Source: Gnetum montanum
Lineage: Eukaryota > Streptophyta > Gnetopsida > Gnetales > Gnetaceae
Direction: 5' to 3'
NCBI GenBank assembly: GCA_015680685.1
Contig: MNCI01033354.1
Coordinates: 414,062-478,061, forward strand
Length of the DNA: 64,000 nt
The position numbers and the translations under genes are program-made. The notes beneath the pieces are model-generated. The model searched no databases. It was not told the origin of the DNA and saw only the letters and a program-made list of their open reading frames with translations. Position 1 is the first letter of the stretch. The number at the start of each line of letters is the position of its first letter. Shown here piece by piece: positions 35,871 to 46,762 of this stretch.

Positions 35871-35875
35871 CTTCC

Positions 35876-37759
35876 ACTTGTACAAACATTACGACTGAGA
35901 TGTGAATTCACAAAAGCTACTAGAATCCATTTGTAGTCTTCTAAGTCTCAAATATTTGTATATTAAGGTGCGTTGAAGTCTAGCTTCTTCCTCTAGGGAA
36001 CCTTCTGCAACTGGGATACATATTTATATGTGGTTGTTAGAATTTACAACAACTAGCGCAAACTTTGGACAACTTGAAAGATTTTGTAGGCCCAGAGATT
36101 GTGACAATGGGCATTAGGTTGGAGTAGTTGGCATGGTGGAGGCCATGGATGAGCACTTGGCAAGTCTAGATCAATCTGATCGAGTACGAAGTCAAGCCCT
36201 CTGGCAAGTAATGACACATGGGAGCATCCATGACTCCCTTCTGCAGTGGCAGTGTCTGCACACCCACTTGGGCATTGTCATCGAACAAAACCACTGACAT
36301 TATGTATCTGCACTACATTATTTTTCTGCATGTGGCTATGAAGCACACCATGGCCTCAAACACGCAACCCAGGCAGCAGTTGTGAAAATTCTAGAATTTG
36401 ACCATCTATAGCTTCTCGTAAGTGGAAGCCATGGAGCCTATCCTATTGACCACGAAAATATCATGGTGTAGGTTATTATGCCAGTGCTTGCAGGTGAAGA
36501 CATGGCCATCCTACATCATGTGGCTCTTAGCATCTAGTATCGACTTGACTGACTTGTGGCATAGATTTTGCATGTAGTATGACTGCTTGCGATTACCATT
36601 CTTGTCCATTAGCTTGTATGACATGTAGAAATGGTTGCCTAGTACTGCACCATAAATGAGGATCATAGCAGAGATAAACCATGAAAATAGGTTGGTAGCA
36701 CTAGATTTGAGGCTACACGAGTGCACATACATGAATGCAATGTATTGGAACCAAAAAATTAACCCTAACTTGGAATATATCAACACAAATGATGCAGATT
36801 GCTCCATGTGGAGAATGATGAAGCTAATCTGTGTTACCAATGTGATACTTGCAGGGCTGTCCACTGGTATGGTCAAGTGGCTATCATCATGAAGCAATCT
36901 TGGCTAGGCCTATCTTCATCGGAAAAATGATAGCGCAGTAGAGGTTGCATATAGAAAAGCATAGCATGGTAATTTTCTTGGTAGTGCCACCCACCTTTCT
37001 AAAAGAAATATCATGATGTAGCCATGGCCACCACTCATCTCTTGGTTGGCATGCCTCTTCTGCTGCTTCAACAGATTTCATGTTAGCTTGTCCAAGACAT
37101 TAAAGATGCCAAACTTGGTATCTATACCAATTTAAATAGATTGGTGTTGGATTTCTCAATATCTACCTATGATTAAAATACTTATTTTTAAACATTATTG
37201 ATGTATAAATAAGGCATATAACTTTGTAACCAGTGGTGGGCACCTAATGAGAACCCAGGGGGCATCTATGGGACACCCAAAATTGATACCCAAGTAAATC
37301 CATATCAAGTTGAAGTAAATTTTCTTTGAAGAATTATTAAGTAAGGATTTGTTGAGCCTTGTGGAAACTATAGATCATTGGAGTCCATTGTTAGGTTGTC
37401 GAGGTTGCTGCACTATGGAAATAGCAAAGCAGAATCACAGACTAGGTGAAGTCTCCCTTGTAATCCTCATAATCTATGCTTGTATTTATGATTTCAATTT
37501 GATTTAATCATAAATTTTCATTATTGAACTTATGATTAAAAGTTGAAATGAAGATTCATGTTTGTACTTATGAGTGATAGTCATGAGTGTGGAATTTATT
37601 TGGATTTGATTCTAATCATTTATTATTTTAATGATCTTTTGACTTTTAAACTATTCCTCCATGGATATGACATGCAGGTCAATCATAGATGAGGTGAATT
37701 CTCTAGAATGAAAGATAATTATTAAAGTAATTTAACACTGAATTTTTCCTAGCTTGTCA
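35876..37759 (+). repeat. D 3' LTR, right part
   Basis: Collinear with about 25240-27105 of the first D LTR. It ends CTAGCTTGTCA, followed by AAAGC (37760-37764), the right target-site duplication of D. Confidence 0.75.
36120..37090 (-). pseudogene. Unrecognised membrane-protein-like fragment in the D 3' LTR
   Basis: The minus-strand frame 36511-36897 (128 codons) has two or three hydrophobic stretches (ITLVTQISFIIL, LGLIFWFQYIAFMYV, WFISAMILIYGAVLG) followed by a basic Lys/Asn/Arg segment. This suggests a piece of a multi-pass membrane protein. A second minus-strand part (about 36120-36370) matches 25385-25699 of the other LTR. The order on the minus strand agrees between the two LTRs. I do not recognise the family. 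No start or stop of a real gene can be assigned. It is antisense to D transcription. Confidence 0.4.
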
Positions 37760-37764
37760 AAAGC

Positions 37765-38890
37765 ACACACCAAATTTAATGTGGTTCCTCAACTTGGGTA
37801 GTTTACACTTAGAGGGTGGTGTGCAAGCACACCTCTGGACTTTGTTGCTTTCAAATGTGGTTTGAAAGGTACCACACCACATACAAGCACTAAGCTCCTC
37901 TCAAAAGTGATTTGATAGTACAAATCCACTCAACCCCTCAAGGTCCCAACAAGCTTAGTATGTGGTTTCCAAGATTCCACAAGCTTTACAATCTTAAGCT
38001 CTGCTTCAAAGTGTTATGACACTACACCAACACTCAATTCCATAGGATCTTGACAAGCTCAAGTAAGATGCCTTCCCATAAGAAGTACATCAACCTCACA
38101 AAGCAACAAGGAAGAACAATAATTACAAGGGATGAATGAAACTTAGTTTGTTGATCCTTGTACTTTGAGGTATAACACACTTTACAATATATAAAAGATA
38201 ATACAATGAGGAGCAACAATGACTACAATGATTGTCAAATGATTACACAATGATTGTACAAAAGCTTGCTCATTTTCAAATGAGAATGATGTTTTCTTAT
38301 ATTCACCATGTTTTCAAATCCATTTGGGAACTCATGCAATGACTAGCTAATGGTCATGGAAGATGTCTTCTTCGTGGCTTAAACACCTTTCTACATTTGG
38401 TCTTCATTCTAAGAAGACATCTTTGTTTGGTGAAAAATGTCTTTTTGAAACAGGCTTGCATTCTATGAAGATATATTTATCTAGGAAAAGATGTATTTTC
38501 TTGATGAAATACATCTACTATTTTTCAAAGATGTCTTCTTTTGTATTACCTTTAATTCTACCAAGATGTTTACTATTTCTTAAAGACATCTTTCTTCACT
38601 TTCCTTTGCATTGTGAATTCTTCATTCCTTGTTGATAACCTTGCACTTCCGCATGTTTTAATGATGACAACTTTTCTTATGATTTATTTGGTCCTTGTCC
38701 ACGTTCTTAGAATTCTTGCATGTTTGCTTGAGACCTTGTGGATAACCTTTTCCTTTGAGCTCTCTTTTTGTCTAAATGAATTCATTCCTTGTCAGCTCAT
38801 CTTGGTCCTACAAACACAATAGCCACACAACCATACAAACAAATTTTGACTTCATTTTACTTAATGTTTTGACACATCAAAAGGTCCAAA
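37765..38890 (-). repeat. C1 5' LTR, main part
   Basis: Matches 13531-14634 throughout, including the AGACATCT-type boxes (for example near 38360, 38417 and 38600). It resumes the copia LTR after element D. The outer end is placed at GGTCCAAA, opposite GTCCACA at 14634. Confidence 0.7.
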
Positions 38891-39124
38891 ATTTTGGCTC
38901 ATGAGTGATTCCTTAGATAAATAAGAAATTTTCAAAATTCCAACAAATACATTTTAAACTTAAGAATGGAACTACATCAAGAGAAACTAAAACCATAATT
39001 AGAAATTTAAGTAGTGGAAATAAGACATAACATACTAGAACATTGTCATTGGTTAAGGGCTTACTTTTAAAAGGAAAGCTAAATTAAAAATAGGATTACC
39101 TAGTAGAACTTATAGTTTACAAAT
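38891..39124 (+). other. Leader of element G, resumed
   Basis: AT-rich untranslated sequence between the C1 insertion and gag. No feature seen. Confidence 0.5.
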
Positions 39125-40508
39125 AATGGCTAATCCACTTCTAATTAATCCATTTCAACTATCCATACCTTTGATGTTTAAACCTTATCATGGTATTCCT
39201 AAAGTATCTTAAAAGTATTTTCTAGAACCATACAACCCTAGAAAAGCTTACTTAGTAGAAGAATATTTTCACCTATTTGAACTAGCTCTTGTCTATGCAA
39301 ATATTCAACACCAAGATCAAGCATGTAGATTATTCGTAGATAACCTTAGAGACATGGCTCAAATTTGGTATTCAAACTTACCAAATAATATTCTTACTAG
39401 TTGGGATAATATGAAAGCCTTATTTATAACTTAGTTTGAAAATAAAATTGAGCAACATCAACTATATATTTGCCTAGTTCAAATAAAACAAGGATATAAG
39501 GAATCAATTAAAGAATTCAACATAAAATTTCAAAGAGTGTGGTCTATTCCAAAATTAATTCTAACCAAGCAATGAAATGTGAAGAGATACTTATTTAAGT
39601 ATTGTAGATCCTAGAATCTTAATTTGGCTATGAAGAACTCCCAATGTTAATACTTTAGCAAACCTTTATAGTGAAGCTATAGAATTGGAAAGATAATTAA
39701 ATTTAATCCTTGATAATATGCATCCTTCTATGAAAAAGCCTTAAAAAGGAATATTTTCTATCCAAAATTTAACTCAATCCAAGATGCTACCATCAATCAA
39801 TGGTTTTATAGAATTTTGAAGTGAAGAATTTGATAAAGAAAAACTTTTAAAAGAAATGTCAAACAAAATTATCAAATTAGAAAATGCTATGTCAAAAGTA
39901 AAAATTAAGGAAGATAGGAAATTTAGGCAAGCTAAAAGATTAGATATTCAAGCTAAATTTGAAGATACTAAAGTAATGGAAACTTTCACTAATTCAAACC
40001 TAATAGAGTTTGAAGAGGAATTTTGGAAATTCTCACACCTAGAAATACATTACATAGAAAGGTCATCTAGCAACGAGACATCTAAGAGTTCTGAAGTAAG
40101 ATATTCATACAATAATAATTTCAATACTAATGAGGAACCTAGATATGAACTTAGGAGTGAAAAAGAGAGAATGACAACATTTAGAACTCCAAATAGAATA
40201 CCTAAGTCTACTGGAAAATGTAAAGTTCTTGAAGAAAAAAAAATTTAAAGGAAAAATCTCAACCTAATGAAGAAGATCATCAATATTCTCTTCTAAGAAT
40301 GCTTAGGAAGTTAGGATTTTATGGTGAAGAAAAATATGATATAATAGAATATTTAAAAAGAATTAAAGCCAATATTAGTCTATATAAACTATTTCACATA
40401 GAAGGATACTCTAAGAGAATTTTAGAAGAGACTAATAACAAAAAAAAAGTAAGTGATGTTGCTATAAACTATATTTATAACAATGATAAACCTATTAGCA
40501 AAACATAG
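39125..40508 (+). pseudogene. gag: G Gag
   Basis: The first candidate start (39125) gives NPLLINPFQLSIPLMFKPY. Further on, VEEYFHLFELALVYANIQ and NLRDMAQIWYSNLPNN fit the gypsy capsid region. Gag of E opens similarly, so the two are related lineages. In-frame TAG and TAA codons and at least one frameshift break the gene. Later open pieces are 39856-40248 (130 codons, charged and coiled-coil-like) and 40299-40508. No zinc knuckle was seen. Confidence 0.7.
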
Positions 40509-40880
40509 GTTGTAGCTCAAAAAGATGCTCCTCCTTTTCTAGTAACCCTTAAGTTAAAATGTAGATATCTACAAAATAGTTTAGTTGATTCAGAAACCAC
40601 TTCAACATTATTGCCTCTGTCAATATGTGATTAACTAGGATTAAAACTAGAATAGTCATATATGAAAATTGTCTAAGCTGATAAAATTAGAGTCAGGTTA
40701 ATAGGTCAATTACCAAACACACTACTCTAATTAGCTTTAAATTTGAAGATTAAAAGTAGAGTTACTATCCAAGTAACCAATATCCCTACTTCTTATAGCT
40801 TATTGTTTAGTAGAAGTTGGAGTCAAAATTTTTCTAGATATATAGCTATAGATTATTCACATATGTGGTTGCCATGAAAG
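40509..40880 (+). pseudogene. pol: G aspartic protease
   Basis: APPFLVTLKL then NSLVDSETTSTLLPL: the active site reads Asp-Ser-Glu at 40587-40595 where Asp-Ser-Gly is expected. This is a G-to-A change of the kind seen across this element. SYSLLFSRSWSQNF matches the second protease region. Several stops are present. Confidence 0.65.
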
Positions 40881-41029
40881 GGAGAACTAAATCAAATTTA
40901 TATATATAGTGAGTCATTGATGATAATGAATGTAACTTTAGAAAAGAAGCATAAGAGAGTTTAATTGAGAAAAGTTGAATTAGGAGTTAGCTCAATCCAA
41001 GAAATATAAATTTGTGCATTCTAATGATC

Positions 41030-41598
41030 AATCAAAATAATTCTAGCAATTATATTTTGATGGGACTTGTAATTTGAAAGAATTAGGAATTAGTATTATT
41101 CTAGTTGGCCCAGGAAATCAAGTAGATTTTAAAGCTATATGATTTGAATTTTCTTGTACTAATAATATAGTTAAATATAAAGATATATGTAGAGGGTTAA
41201 AAATGGTTCATGGAAAGGAACTATGAAATTAGAGATTAAAGGAAACTTAAAACTCATATGTGATCAAGTTAGAGGAAAGTGTAGTGTTAAAAGCTTATTC
41301 ATTAAGACTTATAAACAAATGGCAGTAATATTAATTAAAAACTTTATGGAGTATAAGATTGAAAACATCACAAGGGAAAAGAATCAAAATGCTAATGATC
41401 TTATAGTGGCAGCTTCAACTCAAGACTTATTAGAAATAGCTAAATGTTGTAACGTGATGATCGAGTTAGAATCAAAGCCAATGATCTCAAATAAAGAGGA
41501 ATGTTTTCAAGTATTCAAGGATGATCATCAAATAATTCAATTCCTCAGAAATATGGAAGAATTCAAGAGTCACATTTATCAAAAGACTAATTTAGAAT
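41030..41598 (+). pseudogene. pol: G extra RNase H upstream of RT
   Basis: LYFDGTCN (FDG codons at 41056-41064), FSCTNNIVKYKDICRGLK and ICDQVRGKC, then FMEYKIENITREKNQNANDL, follow the pattern of the RNase H domain found as an additional copy in Tat-type gypsy elements. The catalytic Glu and the second Asp appear changed (KYKD, GNL). The open piece 41223-41759 runs into the H LTR, so its last 53 codons are not native. The piece continues past the usual RNase H end with CFQVFKDDHQIIQFL. It lies before RT here, with RT resuming at 48690. Confidence 0.7.
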
Positions 41599-41605
41599 TG
41601 ATGAG

Positions 41606-41680
41606 CCGCGATATCGTGTACGCGATATCGCATCCACGATATCGCGTCGACCCCTACAATATCACATACGCGATATCGCA
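41606..41680 (+). promoter_or_regulatory. 14-bp-phased GATATC palindrome array
   Basis: GATATC at 41610, 41624 and 41638, AATATC at 41658 and GATATC at 41672. Steps are 14, 14, 20 and 14. Each core is flanked by CG on one or both sides, so the unit is close to GCGATATCGC. It ends about 20 bp upstream of the TATA box. Confidence 0.7.
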
Positions 41681-41695
41681 ACCTGCCATCATGTC

Positions 41696-41705
41696 TATAA
41701 ATAAG
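41696..41705 (+). promoter_or_regulatory. TATA box of H
   Basis: TATAAATAAG. H2 has the same box (minus strand, 58674-58682). The 3' LTR of H reads GTCAATGAATAAG here, so its box is lost. Confidence 0.65.
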
Positions 41706-42413
41706 AGGTGGCTTTTCCTTGTTCACTCATATAGATCTAGATTCTTAGCCAAACTATAGCAGTTTTACCATTCCAGAGTTAGAATAATTTCCATGTGCCC
41801 GCAGTAGGAGTTTCAAAGTGAACGGATCTTTATTCGAGAAAATTGTACCTAAGCACACATTTGTGTATGGCAATAAAGACAAAATTTCTGATAAACCTTG
41901 CAGCATATGGACTAAGCTAAATAGGATTTAAATTATGTTAAATGTTTAAATTCTTTCCTAGATAATTGATCTCTCTCAACCCTTGACTCTCCTAGTTAAG
42001 TGCATTTAGTACGATTGCTTCGAGCACGTGTTTAATGCTTGGTAACCTAGTAATGAGTAGTGTTTGGTAATCCTAGTAGCATTGCACTAGTTTAGGGTGT
42101 GTACAGCAAGTGGGAATAGATACTGGTGCTAGGAAGATTAGAACTTAGTTAGTGAATACTTAGTCACTTAGCCTCTTTACCCTTCCCTCTTAGCATAAGG
42201 CGTTAAAAAGATAAAATACATAAAAATCATATACCTCAGACTTTCTTAACCATACAACCATGACAATACAAGTAACTTTGGGAAGACAATGATTGATTAA
42301 CCTTAAGTGTTCCATTATGGCGCATAAGCACTTAGTCCTTGGAGTTCGACCAGATCGTGCGTGAGACGCTCGTATTCATATGGTTGAGTGTAGGGGTACC
42401 TCGCCACTCATCA

Positions 42414-42434
42414 TTAGTGTCGTTTCCGGGGACT
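42414..42434 (+). promoter_or_regulatory. Primer-binding site of H
   Basis: TTAGTGTCGTTTCCGGGGAC directly follows the LTR and is a few transitions from the TGGCGCCGTTGCCGGGG-type site. Confidence 0.6.
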
Positions 42435-42560
42435 TAGTTGTTTGTGTGCTACGTAGAACATAGGAAATCATTCACATCATTGGGAGCTAAAACGAACCCT
42501 TAGGTTTAATCAAGAGAAAGAAATAACATAACGGTAAACAACATACCGAACAAGACTAAA

Positions 42561-44920
42561 ATGTCTTCTTCTTCTTCAAAAAAGTACTTCACTGCCTAGG
42601 ACCAATACTAGAGATAGTCAGTGGCACAACATACATAATCAAAATCCACCAGCTCCTCAACAATTCAGTGTGGTATATATTCATCACGATGAATATATAC
42701 CCGACTTTACCTTTGTCTTCCATCAAGACAAACAACTGCGTTGGAGAGACTTGGAGGGTAACATAGCATTGCCTCCAGACAGAGCAACCCCCAACATGCT
42801 CCTTCATTCCCTTGCACAAATAGGCATGTCACAATTATATGCTCAGTATGTTGCATGTGATTACAACATAAGGGACTACCATCCCACAAAAGCGCAACAT
42901 CAACGGGACTTGCGATAGGAGAGTTACCACACCTCGTTGAAGGGCAAAGGACCCCATAATGCTTCACCCATCATAAGCAAAATTAAGGGTGGTGAACCTA
43001 TTTCAATAAGTTCTCCACAAAATGATGTTCCCCCTCTTAACGATAGTGAGGAGGTGGTATATCAGAACCTACACTCCACAATTCACAACTCTAGTTCTGA
43101 TCCCCACGAACACCAAGTGTTCAATGAGGGACCATAAACACAAGATAAGGACGGGCATTTTGATTGTCATCATGATCGAGGTCGAGACTACTGAAGAAAG
43201 GGTAGGAAACATCGTCATGGCGATGGTTCTCCTTCTTCTTCACCTTCATTGTCACATTCATCCTCTCCTTCAATATCAGGAAGCAATCATAAGGAACCTA
43301 ACCATGAGGATAAGGGTAAGCAAAATGAGAGACCTCAATGAGAGAGTCGAGAGCGAGGACGAGGGAACTCTAGAGAATCAAGGCATGGAAGAAGGAAAAG
43401 TAGGGAACCACATAGACATCATAGATGCTATGAGAGAAATGACCATGAAGAACCCCTACTTGCAACCCGAAGCATGTTAGACATTACGGAGGCCGTTAGA
43501 ATACCTACAAGGCACCAAAAAGATAGCAGGATCAAGAGATTAGGCATGAATAATATCCCACGATTTGAGGGGGGATACAACACTAATCCTCATAATCACT
43601 TACAGGCATTTCATGATGCATGTGCCTTGCAGAACATTGATAATGAGTGGAAAAAATTAAAGTTGTTTCTGAGGACACTAGTAAAAGAAGCGGAAAGCTG
43701 GTACTGGTCCTTAGAACCTAAATCCATTCGAAGGTGGAGTACAATGCTAGAACTATTTAATGATAAGTATCAAACGTACTCCCAGGTGTCCAACCTATGA
43801 AAGCAAATCCAAGGATAGAAGCAAGGAACTCATGAACCCTTGGATGCTGCCATGGACCAATACTATACATTGCTACATCATTGCCCGGGCCATGGTTATT
43901 CCTAGCAAGATCAACTACGCCATCTCGTAGATGGAATTAGGCATGAAACTAGGAGAACCCTTGGAACATATGCCCAAGGGAGATTATCAAAGCTTAGGTC
44001 CCATTAGATTCATATATTGTTGGAGCAAGTAGCTAAGGAAGAAGGAGAGCTACACAAGAGAGAAAGTGCGAATGAGTACAACCATGATCCTTCCCTCTGA
44101 AAAAGGGGAGTGAGATTTTGTGAGGAGGAGGATGAGTCACCACTCGAAGAGTTGGTGAATAGGAAAACCTTGTTGCTTCAGAAATTAACAATAGAAGTGT
44201 TGGAAAAGGTATATCAAATGTGGGACTCCTTAGATAGTATATTTGAAACTGTTCTAAAAATCATAGAGGAGTCTAAGGAGCAAAGTAGTGATTATGATAA
44301 AAAGAAAAAGAGGGATTTGGACCATGCACGTAACAAAGGTAAGGGTAAAATGGCTATCACCAAAGAGGTTGTGGATTCTAATATAGACAATGATGGCAGA
44401 TGTGAGATATGCCAGTATGACCATCTTAAGGGGTGTTGCCCAATAATCTCATATCTGCAAGAGTCTGGGGTGTAAGCACTTAACCCACGACTTAACAAAC
44501 GAAAAACACCCCAACGGTTACCTTATCCTCAAGGTAACCCAAGGCAATTCCACCAACCACTAACATATTATCCAAGTGGAACTCCATCACAACCTATTGA
44601 GCAACACTAGCAGTGGCAATACCCACAGTCATGGGGGATGCCACTGCCAAGGCAACAATACCCTTACCAGTAATCGGATTCATATGGCTACTACGTGCAG
44701 CAGCCAATCTCTCCAAGTGAATCTATTGGTCACGTGACCCCACAACATCACTACCAAGCTCAAGAGTACTATAGGACTCCTTCTCTTAGGAGAGACACAC
44801 GACACGCATACCATCCTCTGAACCCATCTGTGACTCTCACACTGATAGCTCCACTACCACCTGCTCTAGTGATGCAAGGGGAACTCCCCACTCAATCGTA
44901 GCAACGCAATGCTATGAGAG
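42561..44920 (+). pseudogene. gag: H Gag (capsid, CCHC-like knuckle, Gln/Pro-rich tail)
   Basis: From about 42670 to 45271 one frame (start positions 1 modulo 3) stays readable with about a dozen in-frame stops and no frameshift. Stops at 42916, 43135 and 43798 are examples. Parts in order are: N-terminal MVYIHHDEYIPDFTF; an Arg/Ser/His-rich region (43150-43470); the capsid core GGYNTNPHNHLQAFHDACAL and VKEAESWYWSLEP (43568-43760); a Lys/Glu linker; CEICQYDHLKGC (44401-44436, CX2CX3HX3C, shorter than the usual knuckle); and a Gln/Pro/Tyr-rich tail. The ATG at 42561 gives MSSSSSKKYFTA then stops, in another frame. H2 matches throughout. Confidence 0.82.
42672..42701 (+). other. Perfect 14-bp inverted repeat in H gag
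   Basis: GGTATATATTCATC, spacer AC, GATGAATATATACC. H2 has the same structure with one base pair exchanged on both arms. As RNA it would fold into a strong stem about 260 nt after the 5' LTR. Confidence 0.85.
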
Positions 44921-45099
44921 CTGTAAACCTTCAACCTACTATTGGTTCTAACAACCATACAAGGAGAATACCTTTCTTCAGAACCAATAGTCCAAACAAG
45001 CTCTCACAACCACAAGTGGTTGAGCCTCCGAACGTTCCTCCATCAAATAAGGCTTTGGAGCTTCATTCAAACCAAAAACAGACCTCAACGCACACAGTT

Positions 45100-45271
45100 A
45101 TGTTAACACATACCATCACTGACTGGATCAAGGAGGGCCACCTTCCTAGGAAATTCTCTGATCCTGGAAGTCCTTTAATTTACCTCCAAGTCGCTAGGAA
45201 TGAACCTTGTAAAGCTCTTCTGGACTCAGGTTCTGGAGTCAACCTAATATTGCAAGAAATGTATAAAGCCT
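45100..45271 (+). pseudogene. pol: H aspartic protease, N-terminal part
   Basis: PLIYLQVARNEPCKALLDSG carries the DSG active site (Asp codon at 45223). It is in frame with gag, so Gag and protease were one polyprotein. The rest is in the gap. In H2 the same region continues to a second conserved part (IIMGRAWLSTI-like, near 61190-61230 on the minus strand). Confidence 0.75.
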
Positions 45272-46073
45272 NNNNNNNNNNNNNNNNNNNNNNNNNNNNN
45301 NNNNNNNNNNNNNNNNNNNNNNNNNNNNNNNNNNNNNNNNNNNNNNNNNNNNNNNNNNNNNNNNNNNNNNNNNNNNNNNNNNNNNNNNNNNNNNNNNNNN
45401 NNNNNNNNNNNNNNNNNNNNNNNNNNNNNNNNNNNNNNNNNNNNNNNNNNNNNNNNNNNNNNNNNNNNNNNNNNNNNNNNNNNNNNNNNNNNNNNNNNNN
45501 NNNNNNNNNNNNNNNNNNNNNNNNNNNNNNNNNNNNNNNNNNNNNNNNNNNNNNNNNNNNNNNNNNNNNNNNNNNNNNNNNNNNNNNNNNNNNNNNNNNN
45601 NNNNNNNNNNNNNNNNNNNNNNNNNNNNNNNNNNNNNNNNNNNNNNNNNNNNNNNNNNNNNNNNNNNNNNNNNNNNNNNNNNNNNNNNNNNNNNNNNNNN
45701 NNNNNNNNNNNNNNNNNNNNNNNNNNNNNNNNNNNNNNNNNNNNNNNNNNNNNNNNNNNNNNNNNNNNNNNNNNNNNNNNNNNNNNNNNNNNNNNNNNNN
45801 NNNNNNNNNNNNNNNNNNNNNNNNNNNNNNNNNNNNNNNNNNNNNNNNNNNNNNNNNNNNNNNNNNNNNNNNNNNNNNNNNNNNNNNNNNNNNNNNNNNN
45901 NNNNNNNNNNNNNNNNNNNNNNNNNNNNNNNNNNNNNNNNNNNNNNNNNNNNNNNNNNNNNNNNNNNNNNNNNNNNNNNNNNNNNNNNNNNNNNNNNNNN
46001 NNNNNNNNNNNNNNNNNNNNNNNNNNNNNNNNNNNNNNNNNNNNNNNNNNNNNNNNNNNNNNNNNNNNNNNNN
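45272..46073. other. Assembly gap (N) in H
   Basis: 802 unknown bases. The H2 counterpart (about 60270-61420) is roughly 1.15 kb, so the gap may be a mis-sized placeholder or H may carry a deletion. Frames across it are artefacts. Confidence 1.
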
Positions 46074-46265
46074 AACTAAGGAAGGACTTAAGGACTAAAA
46101 AGGGTGTGACTTCAAGGGAACTTGATGCATTGGTGCTGGCCATTCTCTTGGGGGCTTGGATGTTTTCTTCTTGAGTTTCCCATGCCATTCCGACATTGCT
46201 CCATTATCGGGAAGCTAAGCTAATAAAAATAATAAGTCTTTTCATGGTGTGGTTGTCATGCAAAA

Positions 46266-46303
46266 CAAAAAAAAAAAAAAACACACACACACACACACAC
46301 ACA
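46266..46303 (+). repeat. Poly-A and (AC)n microsatellite in H
   Basis: About 15 A followed by about 12 AC repeats. H2 has a poly-T/TGTG stretch without the expanded repeat at the same place (60080-60115). Confidence 0.9.
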
Positions 46304-46564
46304 AAAACAGTGAGAATTCAAAGCACACCCCTTAGACGAAATAATCATCTGGGCTACAAGCACTGGTTATGGAACTAAAAAAACATGCTCCCTCTAACTA
46401 AGGTCATTTCTCGCTTCTTACATTCTCCTTTCTCGTTTCGTTGGAATGGTGGTGGCTCTTTGACGGAGGCATTCTTCTTACTTCAAGTGGATGGATGGGC
46501 CAAATTTATTAATGTGAATTCATTGAATGTGGATTGTTTGAGGTTGGATTTGGAATGAGATCTA

Positions 46565-46762
46565 CTAAGTCACATTAACCATTAATACACAAGGGGCTGT
46601 ACACCACCTTATTCTTGAGATTTCATTCCATTCTCTTCTTTCCATCATTCTTTCCCCATATTTTACCTCATTTTTGATTATATCAGTAGTCCATATTTTG
46701 GTTAATGCATTGTTTTCTTTTTGGTAAAATCTTATGGTTAAGACTTTAACTCTTGTCTCCAA
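46565..46762 (-). other. Antisense frame conserved in H and H2
   Basis: 65 codons, METRVKVLTIRFYQKENN through ERMMERREWN to RWCTAPC. H2 has a 66-codon counterpart at 59620-59820 (plus strand, also antisense to the element) with the same words at similar spacing. No family recognised. It could be a real accessory frame or chance conservation of DNA. Confidence 0.35.

Larger units (their letters stand above)
17962..37759 (+). mobile_element. Element D: long-LTR, domain-free retroelement in the C1 LTR
   Basis: Flanked by an exact AAAGC duplication. The 5' LTR is 17962-18194 joined to 24286-27105 (about 3.05 kb). The internal region is 27106-29063. The 3' LTR is 29064-30183 joined to 35876-37759 (about 3.0 kb). 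LTR ends are TGTTAAAC and GTCA, and a primer-binding-site-like block follows the 5' LTR. The two LTRs are collinear once E is removed from the first and F with C2 from the second. The internal region has no gag or pol. This fits the idea of a large retrotransposon derivative (LARD), a non-autonomous class with long LTRs, though its LTR-to-internal ratio is high. Confidence 0.75.
13521..38890 (-). mobile_element. Copia element C1 (minus strand), gag only, split by element D
   Basis: The element lies in reverse. The 3' LTR is 13521-14634, the internal region 14635-17952, and the 5' LTR is 17953-17961 joined to 37765-38890. The join is supported because AAAGC at 17957-17961 and 37760-37764 is the target-site duplication of element D. 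Removing D restores an LTR end matching 13521. Only gag is recognisable, and the 2.2 kb between gag and the 3' LTR shows no protease, integrase or RT. C1 therefore looks like a non-autonomous or internally deleted copia. Confidence 0.7.
41599..42413 (+). repeat. H 5' LTR
   Basis: Begins TGATGAGCC and ends CACTCATCA. U3 carries the GATATC palindrome array, then a TATA box at 41696. The rest is a long R-U5 shared with the 3' LTR and with 57965-58813. Confidence 0.9.

Noticed and set aside
37755-38890. Free-standing solo LTR of C1
   Set aside because: The AAAGC duplication and the stub at 17953-17961 show it is the 5' LTR of C1 split by D, not a separate solo LTR.
41223-41759. 178-codon protein as one gene
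   Set aside because: Its last 53 codons lie in the H LTR that begins at 41599. It is a fusion created by the insertion.
45244-46188. Minus-strand frame of 314 codons
   Set aside because: Almost wholly inside the 45272-46073 gap.
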